A stretch of DNA of 64,000 nucleotides from Eukaryota sp. TZLM1-RC (GCA_040285825.1 JAUPSS010000002.1:1612001-1676000), one strand, 5' to 3'; shown: positions 34,372-45,915, counted from the stretch's first letter. Notes: a model not told the origin generated them from the letters alone. Translations and numbers: made by a program.

Positions 34372-37251
34372 CTAAATTTTTTTCTTTTTTGACTTTTTCA
34401 TATCTGTATTTGCTGTGGAAGCTGTGCGTTTCAAACTAACAACATCCTTGACACCAGAAATTTCAGAAATGTGGTCTTCTACAAGTTTTCCTTCAGCAAT
34501 CAACTCTCCTTTCATTTCAGAAAGAGCATTGACTACTTGAGGAGTTCCTTCACCCAGGGATAAATCATTCTCCACACTATTTTGTTTCACTGTTCTCAAA
34601 TGTTCAGCAATCTTTCGTAAAGTTTTGTTTAAAAGAGTTATTGTTTGAGATACTGAAATGTTCAGTTCCTTACTGATGGTTGAGACGCTTTTCCGTTGAA
34701 GACCATGGCTGACCAGAACTGAAGCCTGAGCAGCAGACAACGGAATAGGAAGTTCAAGAGAGACCCATGAAAGGGCAAGGAAGGGGACAATATCTGCGAT
34801 AACAGACCGATCTGCAAGATTTCTCGAGTAGGTGGAGATTCTAATTCGGTCTCTGCTAGTCAAGAAGCTCAAAAAGAGGGAATTTTGATTGATTGGTTGA
34901 GGGTCAAGTTCTGGGTCTAACGCTTCTAGGGCAAGAGTAGATTCAAGTTGACTCAACTCTCCTCCAAGCAACACTTTAAGTCTATTTTTGTAATCAATTG
35001 CCAACTCATCAAGCCAACCATCTTTAGCAGTCACAACCTCTTCTTGACTGATTGATGACGTGATTGATGATGTGATTGTTTTCAGTACAATTCCAGTGTA
35101 TTCACCAGTAATATCAGATGGGGACAGTCTAGAATAAACCAAATGAAACCCATTTGACTTCCAAAATGAAAGTAGTTTTGTGGACAAGCCAAAGCTAGAT
35201 CCAATCCAATGTAAATTCCAAGGCAAAAGGTCATTAATAGGGGTCAAAAGTGGAGGAAAAGAGGAAGGATCGATTAATTCTGACCCATTCCCATCAACAG
35301 AATCAACAAAGGTCAACCCCATCACGTCATCATTTTGATCTTCCAACCAAGACTTAAACAACTCAAGTGTTTTGCTTCCATAACCCATTCCCATTAGAGA
35401 AGGATGAACGGCTAAACGAACTACCCTAGCCCCAGACAATATAGAAAAGTCTTCAACCAAACAATTTTGAGACAGAGTCCATGGAATCAAGTCTCCAGAT
35501 TTCCGCTCTCCACTCCTCAGCTGCTGCTCTACCTCTTCTTGCTGAATCTGTCCTTCAAGAGAGACATGGAGAATGGACAGAATGGGTACAGAAGAGGGCT
35601 TGGCACTGGTGAGAGGTGGCATAAGAACAAATAGTCTATGGGTGGGGCTGTCAGCTAACAGAGCAAGCTCATCAGGGGAATTTCTGTAATGTGCAGAAAC
35701 TAAAATTGAATAAACATTACGGAGAAAACCATCAGAACTTTTGTGCCCTGAAAACAAAGTATCTCTATTGACCATGTAAAGTGAACACTCACCAAGTGAA
35801 GGCAAGGCCTGCGGAGTGGGAGGGGTCTTGATGGTGGCATTGAGGACAAGCAGGTCGTAAAGCCAAGATTCTATCGGATCTCCTTCGCAGTATCTAATTG
35901 GCTCAGTAATTGTAACTTCCTTTAACTTGAAACCTCCATCATTGCTTTTCTTCTTCAATTCAGCCATTAGTTTCAGAGAGAGACTTCTTCCGGTACCTTC
36001 ATAACCAGAGACAGTAGAGGCCATGAACACATCTCTCTTTTCTGACACAAGACTTGGTTCGATAGCTTTCTTGACAAGGGGTAAAGGGATGGCAGCAGCT
36101 TCATCAATTACTAACAGATCGCACCCTGTTTCGTTTACTTTGGTAGGGTGAATGTACCGAATTGTTTGACGTTGGTTCTTGAATATTGTAACCCCAATTA
36201 CTATTTTGGCTTTCTTTTTTTCAGTATCCAAATAATTGACTATAAAATCCGAATGTTCAGTGTAATCAAGAGCCTCCAGTCCTTTTACCACAAACTCAAA
36301 GAAAGTGGACAAGTTTTCAGCAGAAGGAGAAGTAACAACAACTAATGAATATCCAAAGCTTACAGCTCCGGCCACAGACAACCCCAGCCCGGCACTCTTT
36401 CCCCTTCCCCTGGCAGCAGTGACAAGGGTAAGAGAAGAGGAAATGTGGTCTTCCGAGAGGGAATCCAAAAGAGAAAGGATCGACTTGGCTTGGTCTTCAG
36501 TGTAGCAGAGTTTAGTTAAATCATGGGGAGCCCCAGTGTCTTCGAGTTGTTCGGCCAACTCAGCAACACGTGATAGTCGTTGGGAGTCTTGGGGTCTCGA
36601 AAAGTCAAGCTCATTAATGCCAGCCTGGGCATTCGAGAGGGGGAGCACATTGAGCATATCATCAACCACCAGACAAGAGCTACATTTTTGTAAAGTAGAT
36701 ACAAACCTCCTGTTAAACCTTGGAATTGGTGCTTGCCTAAACTTCGCATGAGTGTCCATGGCAAGAGAGTGGAGTGCACGAAGAGAATTGATGGAGGAGA
36801 GCAGCAGAACGACGAGGCCACCTCCAGCAATAGTTTCGATGGTTTTGGCCAATATGTTTGGGGTTAGTGCTTCAAAGTCTTGAAGAACTAGCATAGCGAA
36901 GGTTTTTCCAAGTATTGTATGGGCTTCTGAGTAGTAAGTGTATCGAATATCAGTAGATGAGATGAACAGCTCAAAAGGATCATCTGCAGCAGTCTCCATG
37001 AGTCCTTTAGAAATCTTCTTCTTAATTTGCTTCATACGTTTCTTACGATGGCTGGAGAAGCCTAATTCTTCCTTGTAGCACCACAAAACAGAAGGACGAG
37101 CCTTTACCATGGCTTTAGCTAAAATGTAGTGAAGATTGACGACCTGATCACGTGCATGATCACCAACAATTGCAAACAAAGAACGATGACCAGATTTGAC
37201 TCCATTCTCTATAAGTGTTCTAATGCGAGGATCTACTTTCTTTCTAGACAT
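34372..37251 (-). CDS. NAT10: RNA cytidine acetyltransferase NAT10/Kre33
   Basis: Uses ATP and acetyl-CoA to make N4-acetylcytidine in 18S rRNA and tRNA and is needed for small-subunit assembly in the nucleolus. 959 residues, no intron. N-terminal MSRKKVDPRIRTLIENGV block; Walker A AARGRGKSAGLG (about 280); VIDEAAAIPLPLVK (about 382); STVSGYEGTGRSLSLKL; GNAT acetyl-CoA site VVRLAVHPSLMGMGYGSKTL (about 617); the tail helix region and a final basic KKSKKKK. Slightly shorter than the 1025-residue human protein, with all domains present. Confidence 0.97.
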   Translation of the reverse strand: MSRKKVDPRIRTLIENGVKSGHRSLFAIVGDHARDQVVNLHYILAKAMVKARPSVLWCYKEELGFSSHRKKRMKQIKKKISKGLMETAADDPFELFISSTDIRYTYYSEAHTILGKTFAMLVLQDFEALTPNILAKTIETIAGGGLVVLLLSSINSLRALHSLAMDTHAKFRQAPIPRFNRRFVSTLQKCSSCLVVDDMLNVLPLSNAQAGINELDFSRPQDSQRLSRVAELAEQLEDTGAPHDLTKLCYTEDQAKSILSLLDSLSEDHISSSLTLVTAARGRGKSAGLGLSVAGAVSFGYSLVVVTSPSAENLSTFFEFVVKGLEALDYTEHSDFIVNYLDTEKKKAKIVIGVTIFKNQRQTIRYIHPTKVNETGCDLLVIDEAAAIPLPLVKKAIEPSLVSEKRDVFMASTVSGYEGTGRSLSLKLMAELKKKSNDGGFKLKEVTITEPIRYCEGDPIESWLYDLLVLNATIKTPPTPQALPSLGECSLYMVNRDTLFSGHKSSDGFLRNVYSILVSAHYRNSPDELALLADSPTHRLFVLMPPLTSAKPSSVPILSILHVSLEGQIQQEEVEQQLRSGERKSGDLIPWTLSQNCLVEDFSILSGARVVRLAVHPSLMGMGYGSKTLELFKSWLEDQNDDVMGLTFVDSVDGNGSELIDPSSFPPLLTPINDLLPWNLHWIGSSFGLSTKLLSFWKSNGFHLVYSRLSPSDITGEYTGIVLKTITSSITSSISQEEVVTAKDGWLDELAIDYKNRLKVLLGGELSQLESTLALEALDPELDPQPINQNSLFLSFLTSRDRIRISTYSRNLADRSVIADIVPFLALSWVSLELPIPLSAAQASVLVSHGLQRKSVSTISKELNISVSQTITLLNKTLRKIAEHLRTVKQNSVENDLSLGEGTPQVVNALSEMKGELIAEGKLVEDHISEISGVKDVVSLKRTASTANTDMKKSKKKKI

Positions 37252-38375
37252 GTGATACTTTAAAAAGGTATGACAACGGTGAAGAGTTCTAGTTATGGTG
37301 TCACGGAATTGTGCTCATAATTGTAAAATCTTATCTTTTATCTTTTACCCTCTTCATTTATATTATTCATACAATATTATTCATTTATTTCATTCTAAAA
37401 CCACTCAAAAATCGTGTTTCTTCAGTGATGAACACGTGACTCTTTTGCCATTTTTGGTGAAGAAGGTATTGGGTCTGTCAGCTGGTATCGAAATTATTGA
37501 TTTTTCAGCAAAGTTATTAATTTTGACGTCTTCGGCACTACTCAATGGTGAATTGTACGATAGTGAAAATATCTTTTTAAAGCACAGTTTCTGCACAGTT
37601 ACTGGAGCTTTATAACAGATCATCTACTTGTCAGTTAGAGTTACCGTTTTCACCCATCAGCATTTTCTTTATTTTCTATTCAATTTCTTAAATATTGAAA
37701 ATCTATTTGCTCAAATTCCATACACACCATTGAAAACTTACGTATAGAGTTCTCCTCATTATATCTTCCAAGTGATAACAACGGGTTAGAAGCAAACAGT
37801 TACATACATTTCTTTAAAAATTGAAAATCCTATTATATTTTGTTAGAAAGTTCAGTCACAAATTCTTCCAGTTCTATTTTTAACAAATCTACAACAAAAA
37901 AATACAATTTATTATAACTTTTTTGATGGCTAATTTACAGTGACATTTGTAGAACAAGATAAAAAACATTTGTGAAATCAACATTTTTGAGTTAGAAACA
38001 TTTTCAGCAGGAATTGAAGAAAGAGACGGACTAACCCAAAGCATAAAGCAAAGCAAGAAGACACTATCCTAATGTTTGGTGTTCAATGGAACTTTTCAAC
38101 AACATGTATTCTGGGAGTTCTTTCATTTTCATGGGATTTACAACTCTCTGAACCTTGGGCAAATTATATTGTAATTTTGAACTCCAAAAGAGTTTGGGTA
38201 AACAATTTTCTATTTAAATGTGTATACCTTTAACTTTGTCTCATGGTGAATCAACAATTGCAGTGTTTAGCGGTTATCTAATCACTTTATTATAAAATAG
38301 ATTTAAGATGGTGTTGATAAAAACAAGTATATAAACAAATTTAATACATTTTTACCAATAATAATCTAAATACAA
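37252..38375. other. Intergenic, no gene supported
   Basis: About 1.1 kb. The start (37307-37350) shares an ATAATTGTAAAAT-TTATCTTTTAT block with 62640-62690. A 106-codon plus-strand frame at 37295-37615 has no ATG at its start that I trust and no motif. The remainder is AT-rich. Confidence 0.4.
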
Positions 38376-39146
38376 CTATGTTCTTTTCAGTCCAAAACCA
38401 AGCGAATTGTAACCAATAGAAAACAACCCACCCTTGACGTGAACTTGAATACTAGTATTGGAAGCAAATGTTTCAGGATCAAACTCAACATTGTTGGCTT
38501 CGGAATAGACAACCTTAGCGGCCACCATAGAATAAGCAATTTCAAGAGTAACGTCTTCTTCCGTGTAACGAACATTGGACCCAACAATTGGGTAAAAAGT
38601 GCGCTGCATGTCATCTTCCCGAACAGCAACAGTAGGATCCTCTGGACCAGAGAGGGGAACTGATCTTGCAATCCTGACTGCATGGTGGTCAGGTTCTTTT
38701 TTCAGGAAGAATGCACTGGGGGAGAACTTTGAGGTTGTAAAGTTTAGCTTACCATGGTGAACATAGATGATTTCATCAAGAGAGGTCTTCTCAAAGCGCT
38801 CAACAACCTTTTTCTTGAAATCGTACTTGACACGAATGACATGTGATGTAGTGACAATGAGGAGACGTTCTTGGAAACATCCAGTTGAATTAATTGAAGT
38901 GACCATCCACCATTTTATGACCTCTTCGCCATCGTCGAGAATACCATCGGAACCAATGGCGGTTTCGAAAGCTTCTTGGTAGACCGCATCAGCAAGCCAG
39001 TAGAATTCCGAGTTAGAAAGTAATTCTTTAAGACGAGATGTGTCACCCTTAAAGGCAGTCTCACGTAAGAGTGCTTGATGTTTAGAGAGGGAAGTAGCAA
39101 ATTCAAGGTCTTCAGGAGTCGTAACGTTGAGTTCAGAGTCGCTCAT
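38376..39146 (-). CDS. TPRG1-like protein with hSac2 domain
   Basis: 256 residues from ATG at 39146, in the context SDSELNV. The central region (DDGEEVIKWWMVTSI, CFQERLLIVTTSHVIRVKYD, FEKTSLDEIIYVHHGKLNF) resembles the hSac2 domain shared by TPRG1/TPRG1L and INPP5F, a PH-like fold. No catalytic domain is attached, so it is the TPRG1-like stand-alone form. Function in protists is unknown; a membrane-lipid or trafficking role is inference. A conserved 20-nt motif lies five bases upstream of the start. Confidence 0.65.
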   Translation of the reverse strand: MSDSELNVTTPEDLEFATSLSKHQALLRETAFKGDTSRLKELLSNSEFYWLADAVYQEAFETAIGSDGILDDGEEVIKWWMVTSINSTGCFQERLLIVTTSHVIRVKYDFKKKVVERFEKTSLDEIIYVHHGKLNFTTSKFSPSAFFLKKEPDHHAVRIARSVPLSGPEDPTVAVREDDMQRTFYPIVGSNVRYTEEDVTLEIAYSMVAAKVVYSEANNVEFDPETFASNTSIQVHVKGGLFSIGYNSLGFGLKRT

Positions 39147-39150
39147 ACTG

Positions 39151-39170
39151 ACAGATGTTGTCTATAACAA
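39151..39170 (-). promoter_or_regulatory. Shared start-proximal motif, TPRG1-like gene
   Basis: On the coding strand TTGTTATAGACAACATCTGT, ending five bases before the ATG. The CYB5D1 gene has the same motif with one difference at the same distance. BCD1 has a related form. Confidence 0.5.
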
Positions 39171-39198
39171 TGGAATGAGTCCCAAACAATATAATTGT

Positions 39199-41403
39199 AT
39201 TTATTGAATTTACACACTAAATTAAATTAACTCAATACTAATGGGACGATTATCATTGAACCAAGATTTCCTCTACAAAATCTTGATCTGCTTGCTGTCT
39301 AGCTAAAACTTCTCTTATTCGGTTGAAACACCGAAGCAATCTATTAATAATAGCAAATTGAATCCGTGAACGAACGCCATACAAAAATATCAAATTTTTT
39401 CATTGTTTTTTCTTGAACCATTTTTTGGAAATCATTCAAAAAAAATTTTCTGCTTCAACTGATAATCTTCCATTTATCGAAAATGGGAAAACAATAAAAA
39501 CCAGCTGTGTATTTCTCTCGGCATTAGCTTCTTCCATATCTTTATCATATTTTCTATGTTTTTCTTTTGCTTTAAAATCAAGAGCACTTACAGGATTAAG
39601 TTTTCTTCTGTGAACCAAAGTATCATTAGCAACATTGCATGAGACAAAGTCTACAATAACTTCAGAATTATCAATGATAATTTTCCAGATGGGCCTGCTG
39701 CTTTCCCTTTTGGTAATTTTTGAATACCTTTAAGAACTTCTATTGCAGTAATAGGATTTTCAATCCAAAAAGAACACACATCAGGCTTGCTGCACTTGAA
39801 ATTTTCTTGAGGATACAACTTTTGAAGTTTTTCAAGGGTATCAGAATTTGCATCAGCCAAAGAAGAGGAAAACAAGGACTGCCATGCGGCACCGTAACGA
39901 CAACGTAAACACAATTTTCGGCAAATTTTTGATTTTACAATTTTTCTATTTCCAAATTTGTTTTTAAAACAATTTTTGTTTTTCGAGCAAAATATTTCCA
40001 GAAGGATGAAATATTCCACTTATTATTTTTCAATTCAGAAGTAAAGTTTCTCATTTCCATTGAGAAGGGAATTCAATTTATCCAATCACAGTATACATAT
40101 TATTCAATGACTGTGTTTCCTTCTGCAGAGGCTCTTTGACACACGAAATTCTTGCAGTTTGTGCCATATTGAAAACAGTGTCTCTAACAGCATCATGTAA
40201 TGAAGAACGATAATTTATCAATTTAGAGCAATTCAGAGCATGGCACAAAGCGAGTTGAGGTGAATTCGAACAAATACATTTTTCTTTTGATAATAATTGA
40301 TTAATGGGGATGTTCAAATATAATCTCATTTTTGTTACAAATGCTTCATTAGTGGCACAATCCAAATCTTCGTGGTACAATAGTTACAAAAGGTGAAGAA
40401 TCTGACGACTTGTTTTCACAAACACCCTTTTCCAATAACAATGAGTGAAGATCTGGATTTAAAACAGCCGATCTGCATATATTATTATAGAGATCTTTTT
40501 CATACATTCCAGTCAATCGTTTCTGTAATGTTCGAAGAGTGTACTTCAAATTTAAAACATTTTTTTCTGGAATATTGCCATTGAATGATTGGGGAAAACA
40601 TCGACCCCATTTTTCTACATCAATTTTTGAAATTTCTTCATTTAATGCAAAAACAGTGGAACTTTGCGTTGTCATCAATAAATCTTCCCAATCTGCAAAT
40701 CTTTCGGAAAACTCAAAGATTGCATTTCTGCATCCACCAACAAAAGCACACGAGGTAAGAATAGAAGCCTTCGTCCACCCTAAACCGCCATAATGTGGAC
40801 TAAGGTAAGCATGATCTGGAATTTGAAACATTTTACATCCCAGTAATTGAGACAGAACTTTTGCACGTAACTCATTAAACTTCTGAGCCAAAGGTCTAGT
40901 GACGAGAGGATTTGTAGATCGAAATATATGATTAAAATTGGAACCAAAACACAGTCATATAATGGTAAATTTGATGTGTTTTTTTATATCTAAATTCATC
41001 ATTCGGTCAATTTTGTCAGAAATTGAGTTCAACTTTTCAAACAATTTTTTGGTAATTTCATCATTATTTCCTAAAAACGAACCCAAATGACGAATAGCAT
41101 CAATTGAATATAATTTGGCATGAATTTCAATACCATCAACTATTGTGGAAACTGGAGAATTCGATAACAAAACACATTTAAGTAAATTAAGTCGGAGACC
41201 AATTTTGGTAAATAATTCTTTAAAACATACAGTTGCTTGTTTCACAATATTTAAATCACCAATAAGCACAACATCATCCATATATGCAATCATTTTTAGT
41301 GAAGGAAACATCTCTTGAATTTGCAGTAAAATAGGATGAATGGCCAAACAAAACAAAAGAGGCCCTAACGGATCTCCTTGCTTTACACCACTTGATGAAC
41401 TCA
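39199..41403 (-). mobile_element. Family A retrotransposon with family B remnant, second copy of the compound
   Basis: Family A from its 3' tail through the endonuclease, finger and thumb to SSSGVKQGDPLGPLLFCLAIH and AYMDDVVLIGD, interrupted at the same position as the A copy at 21.8-27.8 kb by family B sequence. The A part 40349-40891 is still one open frame. The 5' part of the polymerase is missing; the match ends at 41403. Confidence 0.87.
39676..40077 (-). mobile_element. Family B remnant inside family A
   Basis: Only the 5' roughly 400 bp of the B copy seen at 22306-24985 remain, from the upstream non-coding part to LPKGKAAGPSG. The junction with A at 40078 is nearly base-for-base the one at 24986. 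The other junction is different, so the middle and 3' end of B have been deleted. Confidence 0.87.
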
Positions 41404-41617
41404 AAATGTTAGTCCTAAACACAATTGTTTTTTGGGTGATTTAAAAAAATGCTCACGTTTCGGGCTACCTTTGCTTATATTCCATCAGCCATTCTCCTGA
41501 CACTGCTACTTTCAGTTGAGGTTATACTAACATTAACATCACTTATACGAAGAATTTATATCACTTTAGAGCTGATAAAGACCATTTGTCATCAAAGTGT
41601 TTATTTTTAATACTAGT
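41404..41617. other. Spacer
   Basis: About 210 bp between the truncated A element and the MULE fragment. Nothing recognised. Confidence 0.4.
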
Positions 41618-42154
41618 CTATGCTACATCGTCATTCAGCAAGTCGAAATGATTTTCCATGTCTGAGTCTGGATGAACATCGTCCACGTCGATGAGTTCTG
41701 AGACATTGTCTTGTTGGAACAAGGACAACCAATCATCTTGTACCAGTGCAACTCTTTCGTAGGAGTTTTTGTAATACTCTAAACTATGAATTTTAGCTAT
41801 ACCATCAAATGGCACAACATGCTTCTTTAAATAAACAGCCAAACTGCGAGTACATGGGTATCCATCATTTTGCCACCCATTAAAACTACATTTTTTGTTG
41901 ATAAAGTCTACCGTGTGTGTACTATTTTCAAACCACACAACTTTATATACACTGTCATTGTTGACCATGTTTGCAATATATTCTGCATTTGCAGCCTTGT
42001 TGGTGGTAGAGATTGTTCCAAAGCATGTATGAGAAGAAAAGGCAATTATTTTAAAGTTGGGTTGTGTAACAGTGGCGACCTTGCGAGATTCAGAGCGTCT
42101 TCCAGGTCTAGTGGATGTACTACGTAACTCAAAAAAAGTACAAAGAAAGTACAA
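41618..42154 (-). pseudogene. MULE transposase C-terminal remnant with SWIM-like finger
   Basis: 178-codon frame without an ATG start. The segment YKVVWFENSTHTVDFINKKC followed by SFNGWQNDGYPCTRSLAVYL fits the end of Mutator-like transposases: a beta strand and then the SWIM finger C..WQ..G.PC..A. The usual His is Arg here. YYKNSYERVAL and an acidic tail follow. The DDE catalytic region is absent. The 5' end abuts the methyltransferase promoter. Confidence 0.6.
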
Positions 42155-42198
42155 GTGGGATCTTTACACTTCAGTTTATTATTTTATTTAATAATCAC

Positions 42199-42874
42199 AT
42201 GCCTGAGTACGGTACTGTTAATTATTGGGAAGAACGCTATAAGAAGGAACCCAACACAAACTTTGATTGGTATATCACCTACACAAGCTTCAAATCTGTT
42301 ATCAACTCTCTTCTTGATGAGAATCACAGAATTCTTGTTGTTGGATGCGGTAACTCCAGTATGTTTCTTCCTTTTCTTACCATCAGGACTTTCACAGCAA
42401 CTTCATGATGATGGTTTTAAGCATGTTACTTCCATTGATATTTCCCAGTGGGTCATTGACCAAATGCAGGAGAAGTATAGGGAGACTTGTCCTGATCTCG
42501 AGTGGCAAGTCATGGATGTTAAACGCTTGGATTTCCCATCAGAATCTTTTGATGTGGTAATCGACAAGGGCACAATTGATGCCATTCTTTGTGGAAAAGA
42601 TAGCTTTGACAATGCCCACGCTGCTCATAAGGAAATTCAGAGAGTTCTTCAACCGAACGGCACATATATCAACATTACATATGGTACTCCCGAGGCACGT
42701 CTCGACCATTTCAAACAACCTGGTCTCAATTGGAATATAGAATTCAAGACGATTCCAAAGTCTCATGTTGGGACAGATGCTGATGCCGAGGACCATTCTA
42801 ACTATTTCTATGTTTATATTTTAAGCGGAAAATCTTCTAGTAACGGAACTGAAGATTCCACCAATATTGAATAG
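42199..42874 (+). CDS. Class I SAM methyltransferase, EEF1AKMT4/METTL13-like
   Basis: Exons 42199-42358 and 42387-42874 give 215 residues. MPEYGTVNYWEERYKKEP and FDWYITY are the typical start of this family; motif I is ILVVGCGNS, then HVTSIDISQWVIDQM, WQVMDVKRLDFPSESFDVVI and DKGTIDAILCG. The C-terminus has YINITYGTPEARL and FYVYILSGK. Family members methylate lysines of translation elongation factor 1A; the exact target here is inference. AATAAA lies shortly after the stop. Confidence 0.87.
42359..42386 (+). other. 28-nt intron in the methyltransferase gene
   Basis: GTATGT donor, ATCAG acceptor. It falls just after SAM-binding motif I; removal joins GNS to RLSQQLHDDGF in frame. Confidence 0.93.
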
Positions 42875-43052
42875 ATGGTATTAATAAACTGTATTTTTAT
42901 GTAATTCATAGGTGTACAGTAACATACAAGAAATTTTCAGAAGTTAATCAAGTCATCTGATTACGTGGCTTGAATTCTCTTGAAATCTGTTATTTCTGGC
43001 ACAAATCGTTTAAATTGCACTTTACTTTGACATACACTATTTCTCTAGAAAC

Positions 43053-44676
43053 ATGTCTTCCAAACTTACATCTACTATTGCCGAAAAAGCTCAAGAATAC
43101 CTTCCTCTAGCTGTGGAGATGCTCAAGGAAGTGATCCGTATTCCTGCTGATTACGTCGACAAACCCACCTCTGAAGGTGGCGATCCTCAGTGTGGTCTCT
43201 CCAATCACGAAGGTCCTCGTGTTGAATATCTCAAGAGTAAAATCATTGAGATCGGAGCTGTAGCTAAGCCAGAAGATGTATACTTCGATCGCTATGGTAA
43301 TCTCATCTGGGATGTTGAAAACCCAGATGATGGTATTCCACGCGAACAAAAGAAGGTTATCTGGTACGATGGTCATACCGACACTGTACAAGCACTTCGT
43401 GAACAATGGCACAGCAAAATTGGTGGAGGAATCGATGTCTATGACGGCCTCACTGATATCTCTAGGGCAGACGAAGAATTCCTTAAGTCTCAACTCGGAC
43501 ATGTTCCTCCAAAATCTGAATGGGAACATCTTATTTTTGGTAGAGGTATGGTCTGCTAATTCTCTCACATTAGGAGGCGCTGATCAACTCGGTGGAGTTA
43601 TTTCCCAAGTCATTGCGACCAAGATCATGCTTGAAACTAAGGAACTTGGATCACTTGATGGCCTTATTTTGAAGTCAATTGGTACCATTACTGAAGAAGA
43701 TAATGATGGTGGTGGACCCATGTTCATCCTTAGAGAGTATCTCGCAAACGCTCCTTCCCATATGGCCCCTGATTGTGTTATGTTCACTGAGCCCACTGGT
43801 AGTTCTGAACGCGGAGCTCTCGGTATTTATCGTGGTCAGCGTGGTCGCATGATCATTGAAGTTGAAGTTATTGGTCAATCATGTCATGGAAGTATGCCTT
43901 GGATGGGAAAGAATCCCTTCGAATGGGGTTCTAAGATCATTGCCGAAGCTGCTGATGCTTATGACAAGATGGAAGGTATGATGGATGACCCATTCCTTGG
44001 TCATGGAACTCGTACCGCCTCTTGGTGCACCATTGATACTCCATCTGATTGCGCTGTTCCAGACCGTTTTGTCTTCAGGTTCGATCGTCGTCTTACTGCT
44101 GGAGAGACTGCTGAATTCGCTGTAAAAACTATTGAAGACCTCAAGGCTGTCTCCAATGCTCGCGATGCTGGTCTCACTGTCTCTGTACGTGTTCCACGTT
44201 ATACTGAAAAGAGTTGGAGAGGAACCCCCGCTGATAATGACATGATTTATCCCGGATGGAAGACTCCTGAAGATCATGAATGTTTGAAGGCCGCATGCAA
44301 GACTTACGAAGAAGTTGTTACCCCATATGTCACCAAGGAAGACATGGGTAATGGAGAATCATGGAGAATTAAGAAGGAAGTACGCCTCGAGCGTTTTGTT
44401 TTCTCTACCGATGGTGTTGGTTTTGTGAAAACTAAGGAGCAGTACCAAAAGATTGTTCCCAAGGAAGTTACTGATGCTAAAAAATGGTGTCAAGTCGGTG
44501 ATCTTTTGTGGCCCCCCATGGTTTGTTTTTTAAATTATACCTAATTCCAGTTGGCGTTCAGTGCTGGACATGAACAAAACACTCATAAAATTGGTGAGTT
44601 CACTGATGCCCGTGAATTGAAGCACGGTATTGCTTTCTTATCTAAATTCCCATCAATGTTTGCCGCCAAGAATTAA
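43053..44676 (+). CDS. M20-family metallopeptidase/amidohydrolase, YgeY-like
   Basis: Zinc-dependent hydrolase of peptide or amide bonds. Exons 43053-43545, 43574-44520 and 44551-44676 give 521 residues. Metal-site motifs: WYDGHTDTV, GGADQLGG (created by splicing), ITEEDNDGG, FTEPTGSSERGALG, and in the third exon SAGHEQNTHKIGEF with the last ligand His. The dimerisation lid lies between. It most resembles the bacterial YgeY group but is longer because of an N-terminal insertion (residues about 30-60 and 120-155). Bacterial origin by transfer is possible; three exons and GC-rich coding show it is native now. Substrate unknown. Confidence 0.88.
43546..43573 (+). other. 28-nt intron 1 in the M20 gene
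   Basis: GTATGG donor, TTAG acceptor. It contains an in-frame stop (TAA), so unspliced reading truncates the enzyme at 168 residues. Confidence 0.93.
44521..44550 (+). other. 30-nt intron 2 in the M20 gene
   Basis: GTTTGT donor, CCAG acceptor. Splicing replaces an early stop with the final 41 residues, including the C-terminal metal-binding His. Confidence 0.9.
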
Positions 44677-44839
44677 TAGTTTATCGAATTTCTTGGACAA
44701 TGGGTTTGTTCAATAAATTTCTATTTGTACAGTTCTCTAATTTGCGCCAATTAGCACTCGGTTACTATTTCACTTCAGAAAAAAATTGTGTAGAAGAATT
44801 ATAACCTTACATGTGAGTTTTAAAAGATTTAAAACTTTA

Positions 44840-45915
44840 TATTTATTGAACTTCCAAAGTAAACAAAATAAACTCAAAATTAATGGGACTAGAAATTTTC
44901 TGACACCTAATTACTGCCTCATAAATCACACCAATCATTTTTGGATCTCTGATGACATTTTTTAGACTGTTCTTTAAACCACCCATAGGGTTTATGTTTA
45001 ACAGTTTCCATGAATTGGTCATTGTTAAAGAAATTATATAACTAATGAGACGAAATTCATTGAACCAAGATTTCCTCTACAAAATGTTGATCTGCTTGCT
45101 GTTTAGCTAAAGCTTCTCTTATTCGATTGAAAAACCGAGGCAATCTTTTGATAATGGCAAACTGAATTAGAGAGCGCCATAAAAAAATATCAAGTCTTTT
45201 TATTGTTTATTCTTGAATCAGTTATTGGAAATCATTCAAAAAAGTTTCCGCTTCTACTAATAGTCTTTTGTTTATAGAAAATAGGAAAGCAATGAACACA
45301 AGTGGTCCATTTTTATCAGCATTAGTTTCTGCGATATTTTTGTCATATTTTCTATGTTATTCTTTGGTCTTAAATTCAAGAGCATCTACAGAAATAAGTT
45401 CTCTTCTTTGAACCAAAGTGTCATTTGCAACATTACAGAAGACAAAGTCAACAATTTCCTCAAAGTTCTCAATCCAATCACAGTATACATCACCTCTATC
45501 ATCAGAACCAAAATTATTCAATAACAATGTTCCCTTCAGCAGAGGCTCTTTGATACACGATATTCTTACAGTTTGTGCCATATTGAAAACAGTGTCTCTA
45601 ACAGCATCATGTAATGAAGAACGATAAGTTATCAATATAGAACAATTCAGAGCATGGCGCAAAGTGGGTTGAGGTGAATTCGAACAAATACATTTTTCTT
45701 TTAATAGTAATTGATTAAAGGGAATATTCAAATATAATATCATTTTTTGTTACAAACGCTTCATTATTAGAACACAGTCCAAATCTTCGTGGCACAATGG
45801 TCACAAACATAGAAGAATCTGATGACTGATTTTCACAAACACCTTTTTCCAATAATAATGAGTGCAGATCTTGATTTAAAACAGCCGAGCTGCATATATT
45901 TTTACAAAGACCGCT
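44840..45915 (-). mobile_element. Retrotransposon family A, 3' half with small insertion
   Basis: Tail at 44840, then a break of about 150 bp (44890-45037) that does not match A, then A again from 45038 to about 45915. The frame 45743-45357 covers the CICSNSPQPTLRHALNC finger and DDRGDVYCDWIENFEEIVDF endonuclease core. The piece ends near the SSAVLNQDL block. Several frameshifts. Confidence 0.82.

Noticed and set aside
37295-37615. 106-codon plus-strand frame upstream of NAT10
   Set aside because: AT-rich, no motif, and overlapped by an equally open minus-strand frame; no evidence of coding.
43546-43573. Premature stop in the M20 gene suggesting a pseudogene or recoding
   Set aside because: The stop lies in a 28-nt GT..AG stretch whose removal restores the metal-binding GGADQLGG region, so it is an intron.
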